A stretch of 64,000 bases of DNA from Alteribacter populi (GTDB lineage: Bacteria; Bacillota; Bacilli; Bacillales; Salisediminibacteriaceae). The DNA lies in contig NZ_KZ293963.1 in the NCBI RefSeq assembly GCF_002352765.1, positions 4,366,559 through 4,430,558 on the forward strand. Reading direction: 5' to 3'. Each line of letters starts with the position of its first letter. The stretch's first letter is position 1. The notes below the pieces were generated by a model. It was given only the letters and a program-made list of their open reading frames with translations. It was not told where the DNA came from and made no database searches. Of this stretch, positions 8,702-17,330 are shown in pieces. The position numbers and the translations under genes are program-made.

Positions 8702-8908
8702 TTAGGTGAAGAAGATGCGTAAATAAGAAGAAGTGAGTAAAATCATAATTAAGACATTAATCGTCCGAAATACTTTCGGCTGCTTTTCTTCTGGAATTTC
8801 TTTTTGTATACACAAAGAATTCGTCATTGAATTAATAGTAAATAGGTATAATGCAGAAAACAGAACAAATGGAATAATCATCAAGTAACCCCCATCAATA
8901 TGGCTCAT
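8702..8908 (-). CDS. Hypothetical small membrane protein
   Basis: 68 residues with two predicted membrane helices (around residues 8-27 and 48-66) and a charged linker (KEIPEEKQPKVFR). It ends next to the bidirectional terminator, which supports a real minus-strand transcript. The ATG at 8908 has a poor ribosome site. A start nearer residue 9 or 10, after GGGGGT, is possible and would shorten the first helix. I do not recognise the family. Confidence 0.45.
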   Translation of the reverse strand: MSHIDGGYLMIIPFVLFSALYLFTINSMTNSLCIQKEIPEEKQPKVFRTINVLIMILLTSSYLRIFFT

Positions 8909-9066
8909 TCTTTTATAACTTTATCAAAAGATCTTAAAAAATCATAGTATTTTTGGCTAATCAAAAGTTTGGGGACGATAACGATCAAATCTTTGCTAAA
9001 CTATGAAAAAGGTATTAGCCTTCCAAATTTAATACGACCTAGAAATAGAGAGGAGAAGCACAGGTT

Positions 9067-9672
9067 ATGCAAAAGTCGCAAAATAAATGGAAGATCGCAT
9101 TTATCTCCCTTCTTTCCATTGTAACATTAATTGTCATTTTCATCATGTTTTTGCTCTACCGTTTGTTTGGTCCTATAGAGGATCCTGAATGGACAGAAAG
9201 AGGAAGAGAAGCTTTGGAGGGCCAGTACCCTTCATTTACAGTAGAGGCGACAAAAGAGAATCTTAACCGCCTCATTGAACAGGAATTGGAAAAAGAAGAT
9301 CCTGACAGGGAATACAATATTTTTTTGGATGATGAGGTTCACTTTCAGGCTTCATTTACCGTAATAGGTCAACAAATTCCAGTTGACATGAACTTGAAAC
9401 CTGAGATAACTGATGATGGCAATATCATATTACAAGAGACTTCTTTTAAAGTAGGACAACTCAATTTGCCTTCTGAACAAATTTTCAGGATGATGGCCTC
9501 TGTCGTTGATTTACCTGATTGGGTGTATATTAATTCGAGTGAATCTAATATCTTTCTTCATCTACAGGAAGGCATATCAGATGAACTGGTTGCTGAGGCT
9601 GAAGAGTTTAACTTAGAAGAAGACAATATCCGATTTCGAATTTATTTAACAGAGAAGAATGAAGCCCCGTAA
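9067..9672 (+). CDS. YpmS-like membrane-anchored protein (DUF2140)
   Basis: 201 residues with an N-terminal membrane anchor (~9-32, IAFISLLSIVTLIVIFIMFL) and an extracytoplasmic domain. The VTSTKE-like EATKENLNRLI motif, the DDEVHFQASFTVIG strand and the acidic LEEDNIRFRIYL end resemble YpmS/DUF2140 proteins of bacilli. The function is not established. The start follows GAGAGGAG. The gene stands alone between two minus-strand genes, and its stop codon lies inside the terminator stem. Confidence 0.75.
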   Translation: MQKSQNKWKIAFISLLSIVTLIVIFIMFLLYRLFGPIEDPEWTERGREALEGQYPSFTVEATKENLNRLIEQELEKEDPDREYNIFLDDEVHFQASFTVIGQQIPVDMNLKPEITDDGNIILQETSFKVGQLNLPSEQIFRMMASVVDLPDWVYINSSESNIFLHLQEGISDELVAEAEEFNLEEDNIRFRIYLTEKNEAP

Positions 9673-9695
9673 CAAGTTGTTACGAGGCTTCTGTT
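9661..9695. terminator. Bidirectional terminator between convergent genes
   Basis: GAAGCC-CGTAACA pairs with TGTTACG-GGCTTC around a 3-base loop with one mismatch, followed by TGTTTTATTT. The left arm contains the stop codon region of the YpmS-like gene, and the right arm lies just before the end of the minus-strand gene at 9680. Confidence 0.75.
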
Positions 9696-10240
9696 TTATT
9701 TAAAGTAGGGTTTTCACAAAGGATGTGAAATCCGTCATCGTACTCTTCAATCCAGGACCTTTTTGGCGCTGATTTAATGTGTTTAAAGTAAAGGAAATCA
9801 TACATGCAAATTCCTACATTTACTGCTGATATCAAAGCTGTGTAATGCAGTAAGTGAGGGAATGCGATGGCTGTAAAGATTGAGCCGCTTGTAATGAAAA
9901 TCGCCGGAGAGCAGATGGCCAAAATAGATAGACGCTTGGCTAATGGCTGTTTGGCTGTGAAATATAAAAACGGCCAACGATTAGTACGTACTCCCAATGT
10001 GGCCTTCTTTCCGACCATCCATATAGGCAGGCAATGAAGAAACATGTGTGTTGGAATGACGGAAGCCAAACATATGAAGAGAAACCCTGCTCCGTAGTCG
10101 ACTAAGGGTACTCCTGAAAACAACGTTCGAATAATTAAAAAGTAAAGTAAAAAATAAAGAAGCATCATCATGCCTGATAAAAACCAAAGCCGAAAGCGAC
10201 CGATGTCTTGAGTAATCGATACAGTTTTCCAGCAATTCAT
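9680..10240 (-). CDS. DUF3267-type multipass membrane protein
   Basis: 186 residues with four predicted membrane helices. The HMFLHCLP stretch after the second helix resembles the zincin-like H-x-x-x-H signature of DUF3267 proteins, but the catalytic Glu of HExxH is absent, so peptidase activity is doubtful. Proteins of this type are encoded near scoC in Bacillus (the yhaJ position in B. subtilis). The ATG is preceded by AAAGGGGG. Confidence 0.65.
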   Translation of the reverse strand: MNCWKTVSITQDIGRFRLWFLSGMMMLLYFLLYFLIIRTLFSGVPLVDYGAGFLFICLASVIPTHMFLHCLPIWMVGKKATLGVRTNRWPFLYFTAKQPLAKRLSILAICSPAIFITSGSIFTAIAFPHLLHYTALISAVNVGICMYDFLYFKHIKSAPKRSWIEEYDDGFHILCENPTLNKTEAS

Positions 10241-10391
10241 CTGCTCTCACCCCCTTTTGTAGTTACTCTAGTAATTTACGATGGATGAGGGAAAAATTCA
10301 ATAGGTTTTTTCAAAAAAAAATACTTGATTTTTCGGGTTTGAGGGAGGTTTCTTAATAAGTAAGAATGGCATTTAAACAGCTACAACGAAT

Positions 10392-10443
10392 ACGTCAAAA
10401 AAACTGCTTCAGAAATTACTTCTGAAGCAGTTTTTTTTGACGT
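10392..10443 (-). terminator. Terminator of scoC
   Basis: A long stem (10392-10414 with 10420-10443) has a 5-base loop, with A/T runs inside the stem that give a U-tract on either strand. It lies 6 bases past the scoC stop. Confidence 0.9.
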
Positions 10444-10448
10444 GTTTG

Positions 10449-11033
10449 TTACGATGACCGGGCGCTTGATTCTGTTTTTTCCACAGGTGACAGTTTGCCA
10501 TCCACTTCCGTAAAATCACTTTCTATTTTTGATAAAGATTTCTCAAAAATAGACATGAAGTCAGGACCATAGATATGTTTCACAATACTTGTGATTTCGG
10601 AAAATTCAGGGAATTTTCCGTATAACTCTTTGATTGGTAGGGATCCACTGTAAACACCATAAGTCTCAGGGTTGTAGTTTTTCAATGTTTCTAACAACAA
10701 TTCCTCGCCTTCCTTTGTAAGGAAAACATAAGTATTTCGTTTGTCGTTTTGTCGTTTTGAAAACGTAAGCAAGCCTCTTTCTTCCAATTTTTTGGAAAAG
10801 TTAAAGGCAGTAGACACATGCATGACCCCAAACTTAGCAATGTCAGAAATCGAAGCTCCTTCTAGCTGGTACGAAATGAGTAAGATATGATGTTCGTTGA
10901 TGTTCAAATTGTACGGTTTAATCCATGTCTGCCAGTCTTTCTCAATTGATTTCCAAAGCGCTTTGCTTAGTTGTGCTACTTTGTGACTGAACATGATGGA
11001 CTGTTTAATGGATTGTGTGACTTGTGTATCCAT
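10449..11033 (-). CDS. scoC: MarR-type regulator ScoC (Hpr)
   Basis: 194 residues. The MarR-family winged helix lies at about 30-120 (NEHHILLISYQLEGASISDI, MHVSTAFNFSKKLEERG), followed by the C-terminal region typical of ScoC/Hpr (GPDFMSIFEKSL). ScoC represses extracellular protease and peptide-transport genes and delays sporulation in B. subtilis. The ATG follows GGAGGGAACTT. Together with prsA, cssRS and ecsABC it forms a neighbourhood devoted to exoprotein production. Confidence 0.92.
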   Translation of the reverse strand: MDTQVTQSIKQSIMFSHKVAQLSKALWKSIEKDWQTWIKPYNLNINEHHILLISYQLEGASISDIAKFGVMHVSTAFNFSKKLEERGLLTFSKRQNDKRNTYVFLTKEGEELLLETLKNYNPETYGVYSGSLPIKELYGKFPEFSEITSIVKHIYGPDFMSIFEKSLSKIESDFTEVDGKLSPVEKTESSARSS

Positions 11034-11366
11034 AAGTTCCCTCCATCTTTAAGAGAATCCATAAGAAAATAAGTATTTTCTAAAAATTCATTATTTTTTC
11101 AGGAAAATGATATTTTAATCATAACATAGAGGTATTCTGTTTAACAATACCGTTTCAGTATTTTCTGAAAATTGAACCTCCAGGCAGATAGACACCACAA
11201 GAGGCGATGAATGAAAGGGAGGTTGAACAGTTCAACAGTTTTTATTAGTAAGGAACACCGCCTTCTTGTATGGATGGAAAAGACATGGAAGCAGGTCTGT
11301 GTTTTGATCTGAAATACTTATATAGAAATACTGAATCTGGAGAGAAATCATTTGATATTGCCTTTA
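11034..11366. other. Intergenic region between serC and scoC
   Basis: 333 bases with no convincing gene. The part nearest scoC is AT-rich and holds an imperfect palindrome (AGAAAATAAGTATTTTCT, 11064-11081). A related motif, CAGTATTTTCTG, lies near 11155. These could be operator sites for scoC, but I cannot assign a regulator. The part nearest serC shows no clear terminator. Confidence 0.4.
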
Positions 11367-12449
11367 TTAACATGTATGTTGTTGGCGAAAGTTAGCCATG
11401 TACTCAGTCAAAATTTTCGTTGATTCCGTTGTGACAGCATTATAAAGGGAAATACGACAACCGCCTACGGAGCGATGTCCTTTTAAGCCAAGAAACCCTT
11501 CGTCCATAGCGCGTGTTAAAAATAATTGTTCTAATTCCACAGAAGGAAGACGAAACGTTATATTCATCATCGAACGGCTGTGTTTTTCTGCATGAGGGAG
11601 ATAAAAATGGTCAGACTGATCCATCAAGCTGTAGATAAGATTAGCCTTTTGCGCATTCCGTTCATGAAGTTTATCAACTCCACCTTGATCGATGATCCAG
11701 TCCATCATTAACCCCATAATGAAGACAGAAAATGTTGGAGGAGTGTGGTAGAGAGAATTTTTTTGCTGATGAGTGCGGTAGCTCATGATTTTCGGAATGT
11801 TATCATTGGCAGATTCGAGCCATTCTTTTTTTACAATGACAATTGTGACCCCGGCAGGGCCTGCATTTTTTTGTGCCCCAGCATAAATGAAATCGACTTT
11901 CGACCAGTCAATTGGTCGGCTGAAAATATCACTTGACATATCTATACAAACAGGTAAATCATGATGATGTTGAGGGTATTGATACCATTGTGTACCGTAT
12001 ATCGTATTGTTAGAAGTCAGGTGAAAATAAGCGGTGTTTTCATTGGGTTCCCAAGAATAAATGTTCGGGATCGAACGGTACTGTTTTTCTGCACTACTCG
12101 CATAAACGTAGCTTTCTCCGCATCTTAAAGCCTCTTCATAAGCCTTTTCTGACCAAGAACCAGATAGGACATAGCCGGCTTTTTTACCTGGTGTTAAAAA
12201 ATTCATTGGAATCATGGCAAATTGCAAGCTTGCCCCACCTTGGAGGAAAAGAATATCAAAGTTGTCAGGGACTTTAAGAATTTGCTTTATCTTTTCTTGT
12301 GTGCCAAAGTGAATTGCTTCATATTCCTTTGAACGGTGGCTATACTCCATGATGGAGAGATTGCCGTTGTCTATGTTAAACCCTTCTTCTTTGGCGCGGC
12401 GTTTAACTTCATCGGGTAATGCAGCAGGTCCTGGGTTAAAGTTGTGCAT
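11367..12449 (-). CDS. serC: Phosphoserine aminotransferase
   Basis: 360 residues from ATG 12449, a PLP-dependent class-V aminotransferase. It opens with FNPGPAALP; LFLQGGASLQFAMIP and the PLP-lysine context AGAQKNAGPAGVTIV are diagnostic of SerC. It converts 3-phosphohydroxypyruvate and glutamate to phosphoserine in serine synthesis (and the analogous step in pyridoxal phosphate synthesis in some bacteria). An upstream ATG at 12458 abuts GAGAGG and is too close; ATG 12449 has 9-base spacing. Confidence 0.95.
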   Translation of the reverse strand: MHNFNPGPAALPDEVKRRAKEEGFNIDNGNLSIMEYSHRSKEYEAIHFGTQEKIKQILKVPDNFDILFLQGGASLQFAMIPMNFLTPGKKAGYVLSGSWSEKAYEEALRCGESYVYASSAEKQYRSIPNIYSWEPNENTAYFHLTSNNTIYGTQWYQYPQHHHDLPVCIDMSSDIFSRPIDWSKVDFIYAGAQKNAGPAGVTIVIVKKEWLESANDNIPKIMSYRTHQQKNSLYHTPPTFSVFIMGLMMDWIIDQGGVDKLHERNAQKANLIYSLMDQSDHFYLPHAEKHSRSMMNITFRLPSVELEQLFLTRAMDEGFLGLKGHRSVGGCRISLYNAVTTESTKILTEYMANFRQQHTC

Positions 12450-12523
12450 GTTATTCATCCTCTCTTAGAAAATCGACTGTGACTATTCTCTTTCTTCATA
12501 AACATAAAATCTCCTTCTCAAAT

Positions 12524-12561
12524 CAAAAAGGTTTTGTGCGTAATTGCACAAAACCTTTTTG
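12524..12561 (-). terminator. Terminator of hit
   Basis: CAAAAAGGTTTTGTGC (12524-12539) pairs perfectly with its complement (12546-12561). The minus-strand end is T-rich. It separates hit from serC. Confidence 0.85.
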
Positions 12562-12604
12562 AATGTAAAGGGCTAAAAGGAAAACGTGGCCTACACGTCG
12601 CTCG

Positions 12605-13051
12605 TTAAGGCATTAATTGAATATGTTTTTTCACTCCGTTTGCCATTTCAGTCAGTTTTTCAGTACTATATTCACTGCCGTGCTCTTTCCAGACGGCCCC
12701 AAATCCATCACCCTTCCCGTAGCGTGGGATGAGGTGAAGGTGAAGATGAAAAACGGACTGACCTGCTTCTTTGCCGTTGTTGTTTATAATGTTTAAGCCA
12801 ATAGGCTCAAATTCAGCTTTTAGAGCGTTGGCTATCTTAGGAACAGCTGAAAATAATTGCTTAGGCGTTTCACCTTGCAACTCATAAACATTTTCAACGT
12901 GATGTTTCGGGATGACAAGGGTATGCCCTTTTGTTACTTGGCTAATATCAAAAAATGCTACAACGTGTTCATCTTCATACACTTTTGCTGATGGTATTTC
13001 CCCGTGTACAATTTTACAAAAGATACAATCTTCCACACTATGATGACTCAA
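12605..13051 (-). CDS. hit: HIT-family nucleotide hydrolase
   Basis: 148 residues. The zinc-type CIFCKI motif is near residue 10, and the histidine triad HLHLHLIP is near 107. HIT proteins hydrolyse nucleoside phosphoramidates or dinucleotides. In B. subtilis hit lies beside ecsABC as here, though on the opposite strand. The start is TTG, with AAAGGATG 9 bases upstream. Confidence 0.93.
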   Translation of the reverse strand: MSHHSVEDCIFCKIVHGEIPSAKVYEDEHVVAFFDISQVTKGHTLVIPKHHVENVYELQGETPKQLFSAVPKIANALKAEFEPIGLNIINNNGKEAGQSVFHLHLHLIPRYGKGDGFGAVWKEHGSEYSTEKLTEMANGVKKHIQLMP

Positions 13052-13174
13052 AACAATTCATCCTTTCAGTTATAACGAATTTTTCTTATTTTACCATATC
13101 TTGTCCGTAAACCAAAAAGAGCATGTCTATCTTTGTTACCCGTTACATACGATGGAAAACGGGAGGAGATGTTT

Positions 13175-14347
13175 GTGAGCGAGCAAAACTTATCTCGGAC
13201 TAAACAAAAACTGGCGCTTTTTATGCTTTTGTTTCTTATTTTCACGAGTATGCACATGCAGTTTCCAATTTTAACTCCATTTGCTGTAAGTTTAGGTGCG
13301 AGCAGTTTTATAGTAGGGCTTATGCTCGGAGCAACCTCGTTTATTAATTTAGGTGGAAACTTACTGGCTGGAATTGTCATTGATCGTGGCGGTCCAAGGC
13401 GGTTTATTATCGCCCCCCTAGCCTTGTTAACAGTTTCATTAGCACTTCACTTTTTTGCGAGTGAAGTGTCACATTTATTTGTCTTACGCCTTTTTAATGG
13501 ATTCCTACTTGCTTTCTTAACGCCTGCCTGTATGACTCTTCTTTCGTCTTTTGCTGATAACAGAAGAGAACAAAGCAAGAACATGGCAGTGAATACATTA
13601 ATGGTCACCATAGCGATGGCTGTAGCTCCATTTGCAGGAGGAAAAGTGGGAGAATGGCTTGGTGCTTCTGGAACATTTATCGTAATTGCATTATTGATGT
13701 TTGCTGCGTTTATGCTTGCTCAAAAAACAATTCAATCGAATTTGATTATTCATTCATACAGAGAAAGTCCAAGCTATAAAACGCTTTTATCTATTAAGCT
13801 TCTTCCTGTTTATATTACAGCCTTTGGCATTATGTACGCACAGGGAACGATAATGTTTGAGATTCCTTTTTTATCTGTAGAAACAGAAATGACAAAGGGG
13901 GAAGTGGGCAAGATGGTGAGTATGATTGGTGCCGGGACACTCATTTCTCTCATGTTTTTCTTTATTCATTGGATTAGTCCTTTTATCCGTATCATGCTTG
14001 GATTATTACTCATGTGTGGGAGTTACAGTTGGATTTTATTTTTTTCCGGTGATATTCCTACGATCGGACCTTTGCTTATGTTTGGAGCAGGGACAGGGAT
14101 TATCTTTCCGGCGATGATGACGATGTTAACGGAACGAATTGCCGAGGAAGCGCGGGGAAGAGGCTTTGCATTACTTTCTGCAATATTTTCTTTAGGAACA
14201 ATCTCGAGTCCGTTTATCGCTGGGGCAATTCGGGATGTGATTTCTCCTTATTTTATATCGTGGATAGTATTGATGGTCGTAATAATGGTTATAGGAACAA
14301 TCAATCCGAGTAAAGGTAAGCCAAGACAATTACCGACAAGTATTTAA
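13175..14347 (+). CDS. MFS transporter
   Basis: ~390 residues with 12 predicted membrane helices. The loop motif after TM2 (GGNLLAGIVIDRGGPRRF) is the major-facilitator G-x-x-x-D-R-x-G-R-R type. The C-terminal half contains GRGFALLSAIFSLGTI. Drug or metabolite export is the usual role, but the substrate cannot be told. GTG 13175 follows GGGAGGAG with good spacing; ATG 13169 is too close. It is inserted between hit and ecsA, which are adjacent in B. subtilis as I recall. Confidence 0.85.
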   Translation: MSEQNLSRTKQKLALFMLLFLIFTSMHMQFPILTPFAVSLGASSFIVGLMLGATSFINLGGNLLAGIVIDRGGPRRFIIAPLALLTVSLALHFFASEVSHLFVLRLFNGFLLAFLTPACMTLLSSFADNRREQSKNMAVNTLMVTIAMAVAPFAGGKVGEWLGASGTFIVIALLMFAAFMLAQKTIQSNLIIHSYRESPSYKTLLSIKLLPVYITAFGIMYAQGTIMFEIPFLSVETEMTKGEVGKMVSMIGAGTLISLMFFFIHWISPFIRIMLGLLLMCGSYSWILFFSGDIPTIGPLLMFGAGTGIIFPAMMTMLTERIAEEARGRGFALLSAIFSLGTISSPFIAGAIRDVISPYFISWIVLMVVIMVIGTINPSKGKPRQLPTSI

Positions 14348-14437
14348 AGATGAATGATACGAATGGCTTTCCTCAAAGCCTTAGATTCGATATAGTTAAT
14401 GTACGTAGAAATCAGTGTCATTAGAGAAGGAGACAAG

Positions 14438-15187
14438 ATGATGAAAAATGTGTTGGAGGTTTCAGGCTTAACAGGTGGATACCAAAGAAGTAAGCCGGTA
14501 CTTCATGATGTCAGTTTTACAATTGGGCGTCATGAAATTGTAGGGCTTATTGGATTAAATGGTGCTGGTAAAAGTACTACGATTAAGCATATTCTCGGTC
14601 TGATGGAGCCCCATAAAGGAGAGGTTCGTATTCATGGCCAAACGATGGCACAGGATATGGAATCCTATAGAAGTAGTTTGGCGTACATACCTGAAACACC
14701 TTTACTTTATGAGGAACTAACGCTATGGGAACATCTTGAGTTAACTGCTATGGCCTATGGCTTAGATCAAGAGACCTTTAAAAAGAATGCGGACAAGCTA
14801 TTAAAGGAATTTCGGATGGAAAAGATGGTCCGTTGGTTTCCAAGCCATTTTTCCAAAGGAATGCGGCAAAAAGTGATGATCATGTGTGCTTTTCTCGTTC
14901 GTCCGAGTCTTTACGTAACGGACGAGCCTTTTGTTGGTCTAGACCCACTAGGGATTAAGTCTTTTCTTGACCACATGAAAGACATGAAAGAACAAGGGTG
15001 TGGCATTCTTATGTCTACTCATATATTAGCCACTGCAGAGAAATATTGTGATCGCTTCCTTCTTCTCCATGAGGGAGAAATTGTTGTCCAAGGTACACTT
15101 GAAGAGCTTCGTGAAAAGCTCGAATTACCACATGCGGACCTTGACGATATTTATGTTGCTGTTACTGAGGAAGGTCGCCATGGATAA
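14438..15187 (+). CDS. ecsA: ABC transporter ATPase EcsA
   Basis: ~249 residues. The nucleotide-binding domain has Walker A GLNGAGKSTT, a Q-loop region, a signature-like HFSKGMRQKVMI, Walker B SLYVTDEPFVGLD, and the switch His in MSTHIL. It is the ATPase of the Ecs exporter, which in B. subtilis affects protein secretion, competence and sigma-W processing by the site-2 protease RasP; peptide export has been proposed. ATG 14438 follows GAGAAGGAG. It overlaps ecsB by 8 bases. Confidence 0.92.
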   Translation: MMKNVLEVSGLTGGYQRSKPVLHDVSFTIGRHEIVGLIGLNGAGKSTTIKHILGLMEPHKGEVRIHGQTMAQDMESYRSSLAYIPETPLLYEELTLWEHLELTAMAYGLDQETFKKNADKLLKEFRMEKMVRWFPSHFSKGMRQKVMIMCAFLVRPSLYVTDEPFVGLDPLGIKSFLDHMKDMKEQGCGILMSTHILATAEKYCDRFLLLHEGEIVVQGTLEELREKLELPHADLDDIYVAVTEEGRHG

Positions 15188-16385
15188 TGTAGAAAACTTA
15201 TGGAAAAGAAGGCGTGCAGATTATTGGGAGATGGCGGTTAAATATTTAAGGTTAATAGGGAATAGCGGGTTTCTATTTACAATATATATCCTGTTTATTT
15301 TTGGGAGTTATTATTATGGTGAGTTTCTTTTATGGCTTCCAGAGGACTTCCCGACAGTTTGGGTATTTATTGTCTTATTCACATGGCTTGTAACGAGAGG
15401 TAGAGTGCGTACGTTCGTAAAAGATGCTGATCTAGTCTATCTTCCTCCATTGGAAAGCAAAATGAAACCCTATTTCAGATCATCAATTTTGTACAGCTGG
15501 ATGATGGAAACGTTTTGGCTTGCCTTACCGCTGCTTATATTGGCACCGCTTTTCTTTCATCGTTTGTCTGACTCAGGAAGCTTACTGTTCACGATTTTGT
15601 TGTTACTTAGTGGTCTGAAGCTGTGGAATTTAGCATCGGGGTTTGAAGAACAGCGTTTCCAGGAAAATAGCAAAGTATGGTCTCATACCTTGCTGCGGAT
15701 TGTTATTAATGCGAGTGCAGTGATAGCCTTGTTTACGTTTCAACCTGTGTGGATGTTAATAGGCATTGCCGTTTTACTGATCGGGTTGTACGCTTTTTAT
15801 TTCGTGAAAATAAATGGAACGCATGCTGTAAAATGGGACAGGCTTGCTCGAATTGAAGATAGTACGGTGATGACGTTTTACCGTATTGCCAATTCATTTA
15901 CGGATGTCCCCCGTTTGAAAATGACAATTCGCCCAAGAATCTATTTGAACCGTATATTGGATGTTATTAAATTTGGTCAAAAGAATACGTATCTGTATAT
16001 GTACAGCAGGTCCTTTGTTCGCTCCAATGATTATTTTGGGATTTTTGTCCGTTTAACGTTTTTAGGCAGCTTATTCCTCTCGATTATTACGCTTGAGTGG
16101 GGGCTTTGGGTTGTGACGGCTTTGTTTGTCTATATGACAGCACTACAGTTAAAAACATTAAAGGGCCACTTTAAAACAAATCAAATGATCGACCTCTATC
16201 CCGTTTCGTTATCGAGAAAGGATGAGGCTCATATTAAATTAGTTTATGTGTTGCTAGTGTTCCAGAGTGTTGTATTAGGCATTGTCGTAAGTTTTGCTCA
16301 TAGTATAATGTCAGGTAGCATCGTACTGCTGATTGCATTGGTTTTTTCATTTTGCTACCCAAAAATAGCATTGAAAAAAGAGTGA
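15180..16385 (+). CDS. ecsB: ABC transporter membrane subunit EcsB
   Basis: ~401 residues, multipass. It opens with a cytoplasmic WKRRRADYWEMAVKYLR amphipathic segment and has several hydrophobic pairs through to the C-terminus, as EcsB does. ATG 15180 follows GAGGAAGG inside the end of ecsA, so translation is coupled. It is the membrane partner of EcsA. Confidence 0.9.
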   Translation: MDNVENLWKRRRADYWEMAVKYLRLIGNSGFLFTIYILFIFGSYYYGEFLLWLPEDFPTVWVFIVLFTWLVTRGRVRTFVKDADLVYLPPLESKMKPYFRSSILYSWMMETFWLALPLLILAPLFFHRLSDSGSLLFTILLLLSGLKLWNLASGFEEQRFQENSKVWSHTLLRIVINASAVIALFTFQPVWMLIGIAVLLIGLYAFYFVKINGTHAVKWDRLARIEDSTVMTFYRIANSFTDVPRLKMTIRPRIYLNRILDVIKFGQKNTYLYMYSRSFVRSNDYFGIFVRLTFLGSLFLSIITLEWGLWVVTALFVYMTALQLKTLKGHFKTNQMIDLYPVSLSRKDEAHIKLVYVLLVFQSVVLGIVVSFAHSIMSGSIVLLIALVFSFCYPKIALKKE

Positions 16386-16398
16386 AGGAGGAATCTTC

Positions 16399-17157
16399 AT
16401 GAGCTATGAAGACAAGGTTTTCCGAGAGCTTGATCGGTTTGAGCGAAAAGTGTACCGTCCATCTTCTATGCCTTCCTCTGTAGCAAAAAGATGGCAAAAT
16501 AAAATCAACGAGAAGATTCCTGAAAAAATTCATCAAACTGTTTCAGAAAGTATTAAACAAATGGTGCGAATGACGTTGTATGGCACTAGTTACATGTCTG
16601 ATCAACCAGTACTTGTTTCAAAAAGCTTGGAGGAACGGGAGCAGGTATTAGAAAAACGAAAAGAAATGTATCGACGGACCGCGGCTCTTGAAGGAGCTGG
16701 GACTGGAGCTGGGGGAGTCCTGCTTGGAATCGCCGATTTCCCCCTTTTATTAACCATTAAAATGAAATTTTTGTTTGATGCTGCAAAAATTTATGGCTAT
16801 GATGTGAACGATCAACGAGAGCGTCTTTTTCTATTATATGTATTTCAACTTGCCTTTTCTAAAGAAGAGAAGCGCATAGCAGCCTTTGAGCGTATTATAA
16901 ATTGGCAAAAAGAACTAGCACAACTAGATGAAAAGGATGCAACCTTAAACGAAGTAGATTGGAAAACATTTCAGCTAGAATACCGAGATTATATTGACCT
17001 TCCAAAAACTCTCCAGCTTGTTCCTGGCTTTGGAGCTATTGTTGGCGCAATAGCGAATCATCATTTTTTAGATTTGTTAGGGGAAAATGCCATAAATGCA
17101 TTTCGAAAGCGCTGGTTGCTAGAAGGAAAATTGGAGGAAAAGAAAGCTGACAAATAA
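16399..17157 (+). CDS. ecsC: EcsC family protein
   Basis: 252 residues. It is a soluble-looking protein with a Gly-rich hydrophobic segment (GAGTGAGGVLLGIADFPLLL) and a second one near the C-terminus (LVPGFGAIVGAIANH), as in EcsC. It is the third gene of the ecs operon, 13 bases after ecsB, with AAGGAGG before ATG. Its role is unclear even in B. subtilis. The last two sense codons and the TAA lie in the start of a family-A repeat, so the original C-terminus may have been altered. Confidence 0.9.
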   Translation: MSYEDKVFRELDRFERKVYRPSSMPSSVAKRWQNKINEKIPEKIHQTVSESIKQMVRMTLYGTSYMSDQPVLVSKSLEEREQVLEKRKEMYRRTAALEGAGTGAGGVLLGIADFPLLLTIKMKFLFDAAKIYGYDVNDQRERLFLLYVFQLAFSKEEKRIAAFERIINWQKELAQLDEKDATLNEVDWKTFQLEYRDYIDLPKTLQLVPGFGAIVGAIANHHFLDLLGENAINAFRKRWLLEGKLEEKKADK

Positions 17158-17243
17158 CTTGCCCGATTAAAAGTAAAAAGCACTTTTTATCGGACAGAAC
17201 ATTTGCATATCGTCGGGTAAGAGTACCTTGCGCTTTTCTTGTA
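17152..17243 (+). repeat. Dispersed repeat family A, copy 2 (truncated left)
   Basis: Begins at CAAATAACTTGCCCG, matching the middle of copies 1 and 4, and ends with CCTTGCGCTTTTCTTGT. It contains a stable hairpin (CCGATTAAAAGT with ACTTTTTATCGG), which may help terminate ecsABC. The ecsC stop codon lies in its first bases. Confidence 0.85.
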
Positions 17244-17281
17244 TATTTTCCCGTCAAAGTAAGTAAATATGCCCACTAACG

Positions 17282-17325
17282 AAAACCTAGCCCGGGTGAG
17301 CCCGTGGCTAGGTTTTGGTTTTTTC
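17282..17325. terminator. Bidirectional terminator after ecsC / yhaA
   Basis: AAAACCTAGCC (17282-17292) pairs with GGCTAGGTTTT (17305-17315), with an inner CGGG/CCCG stem and a T-run on the plus side. It lies between convergent ecsC and the amidohydrolase gene. Confidence 0.9.
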
Positions 17326-17330
17326 TTAAC

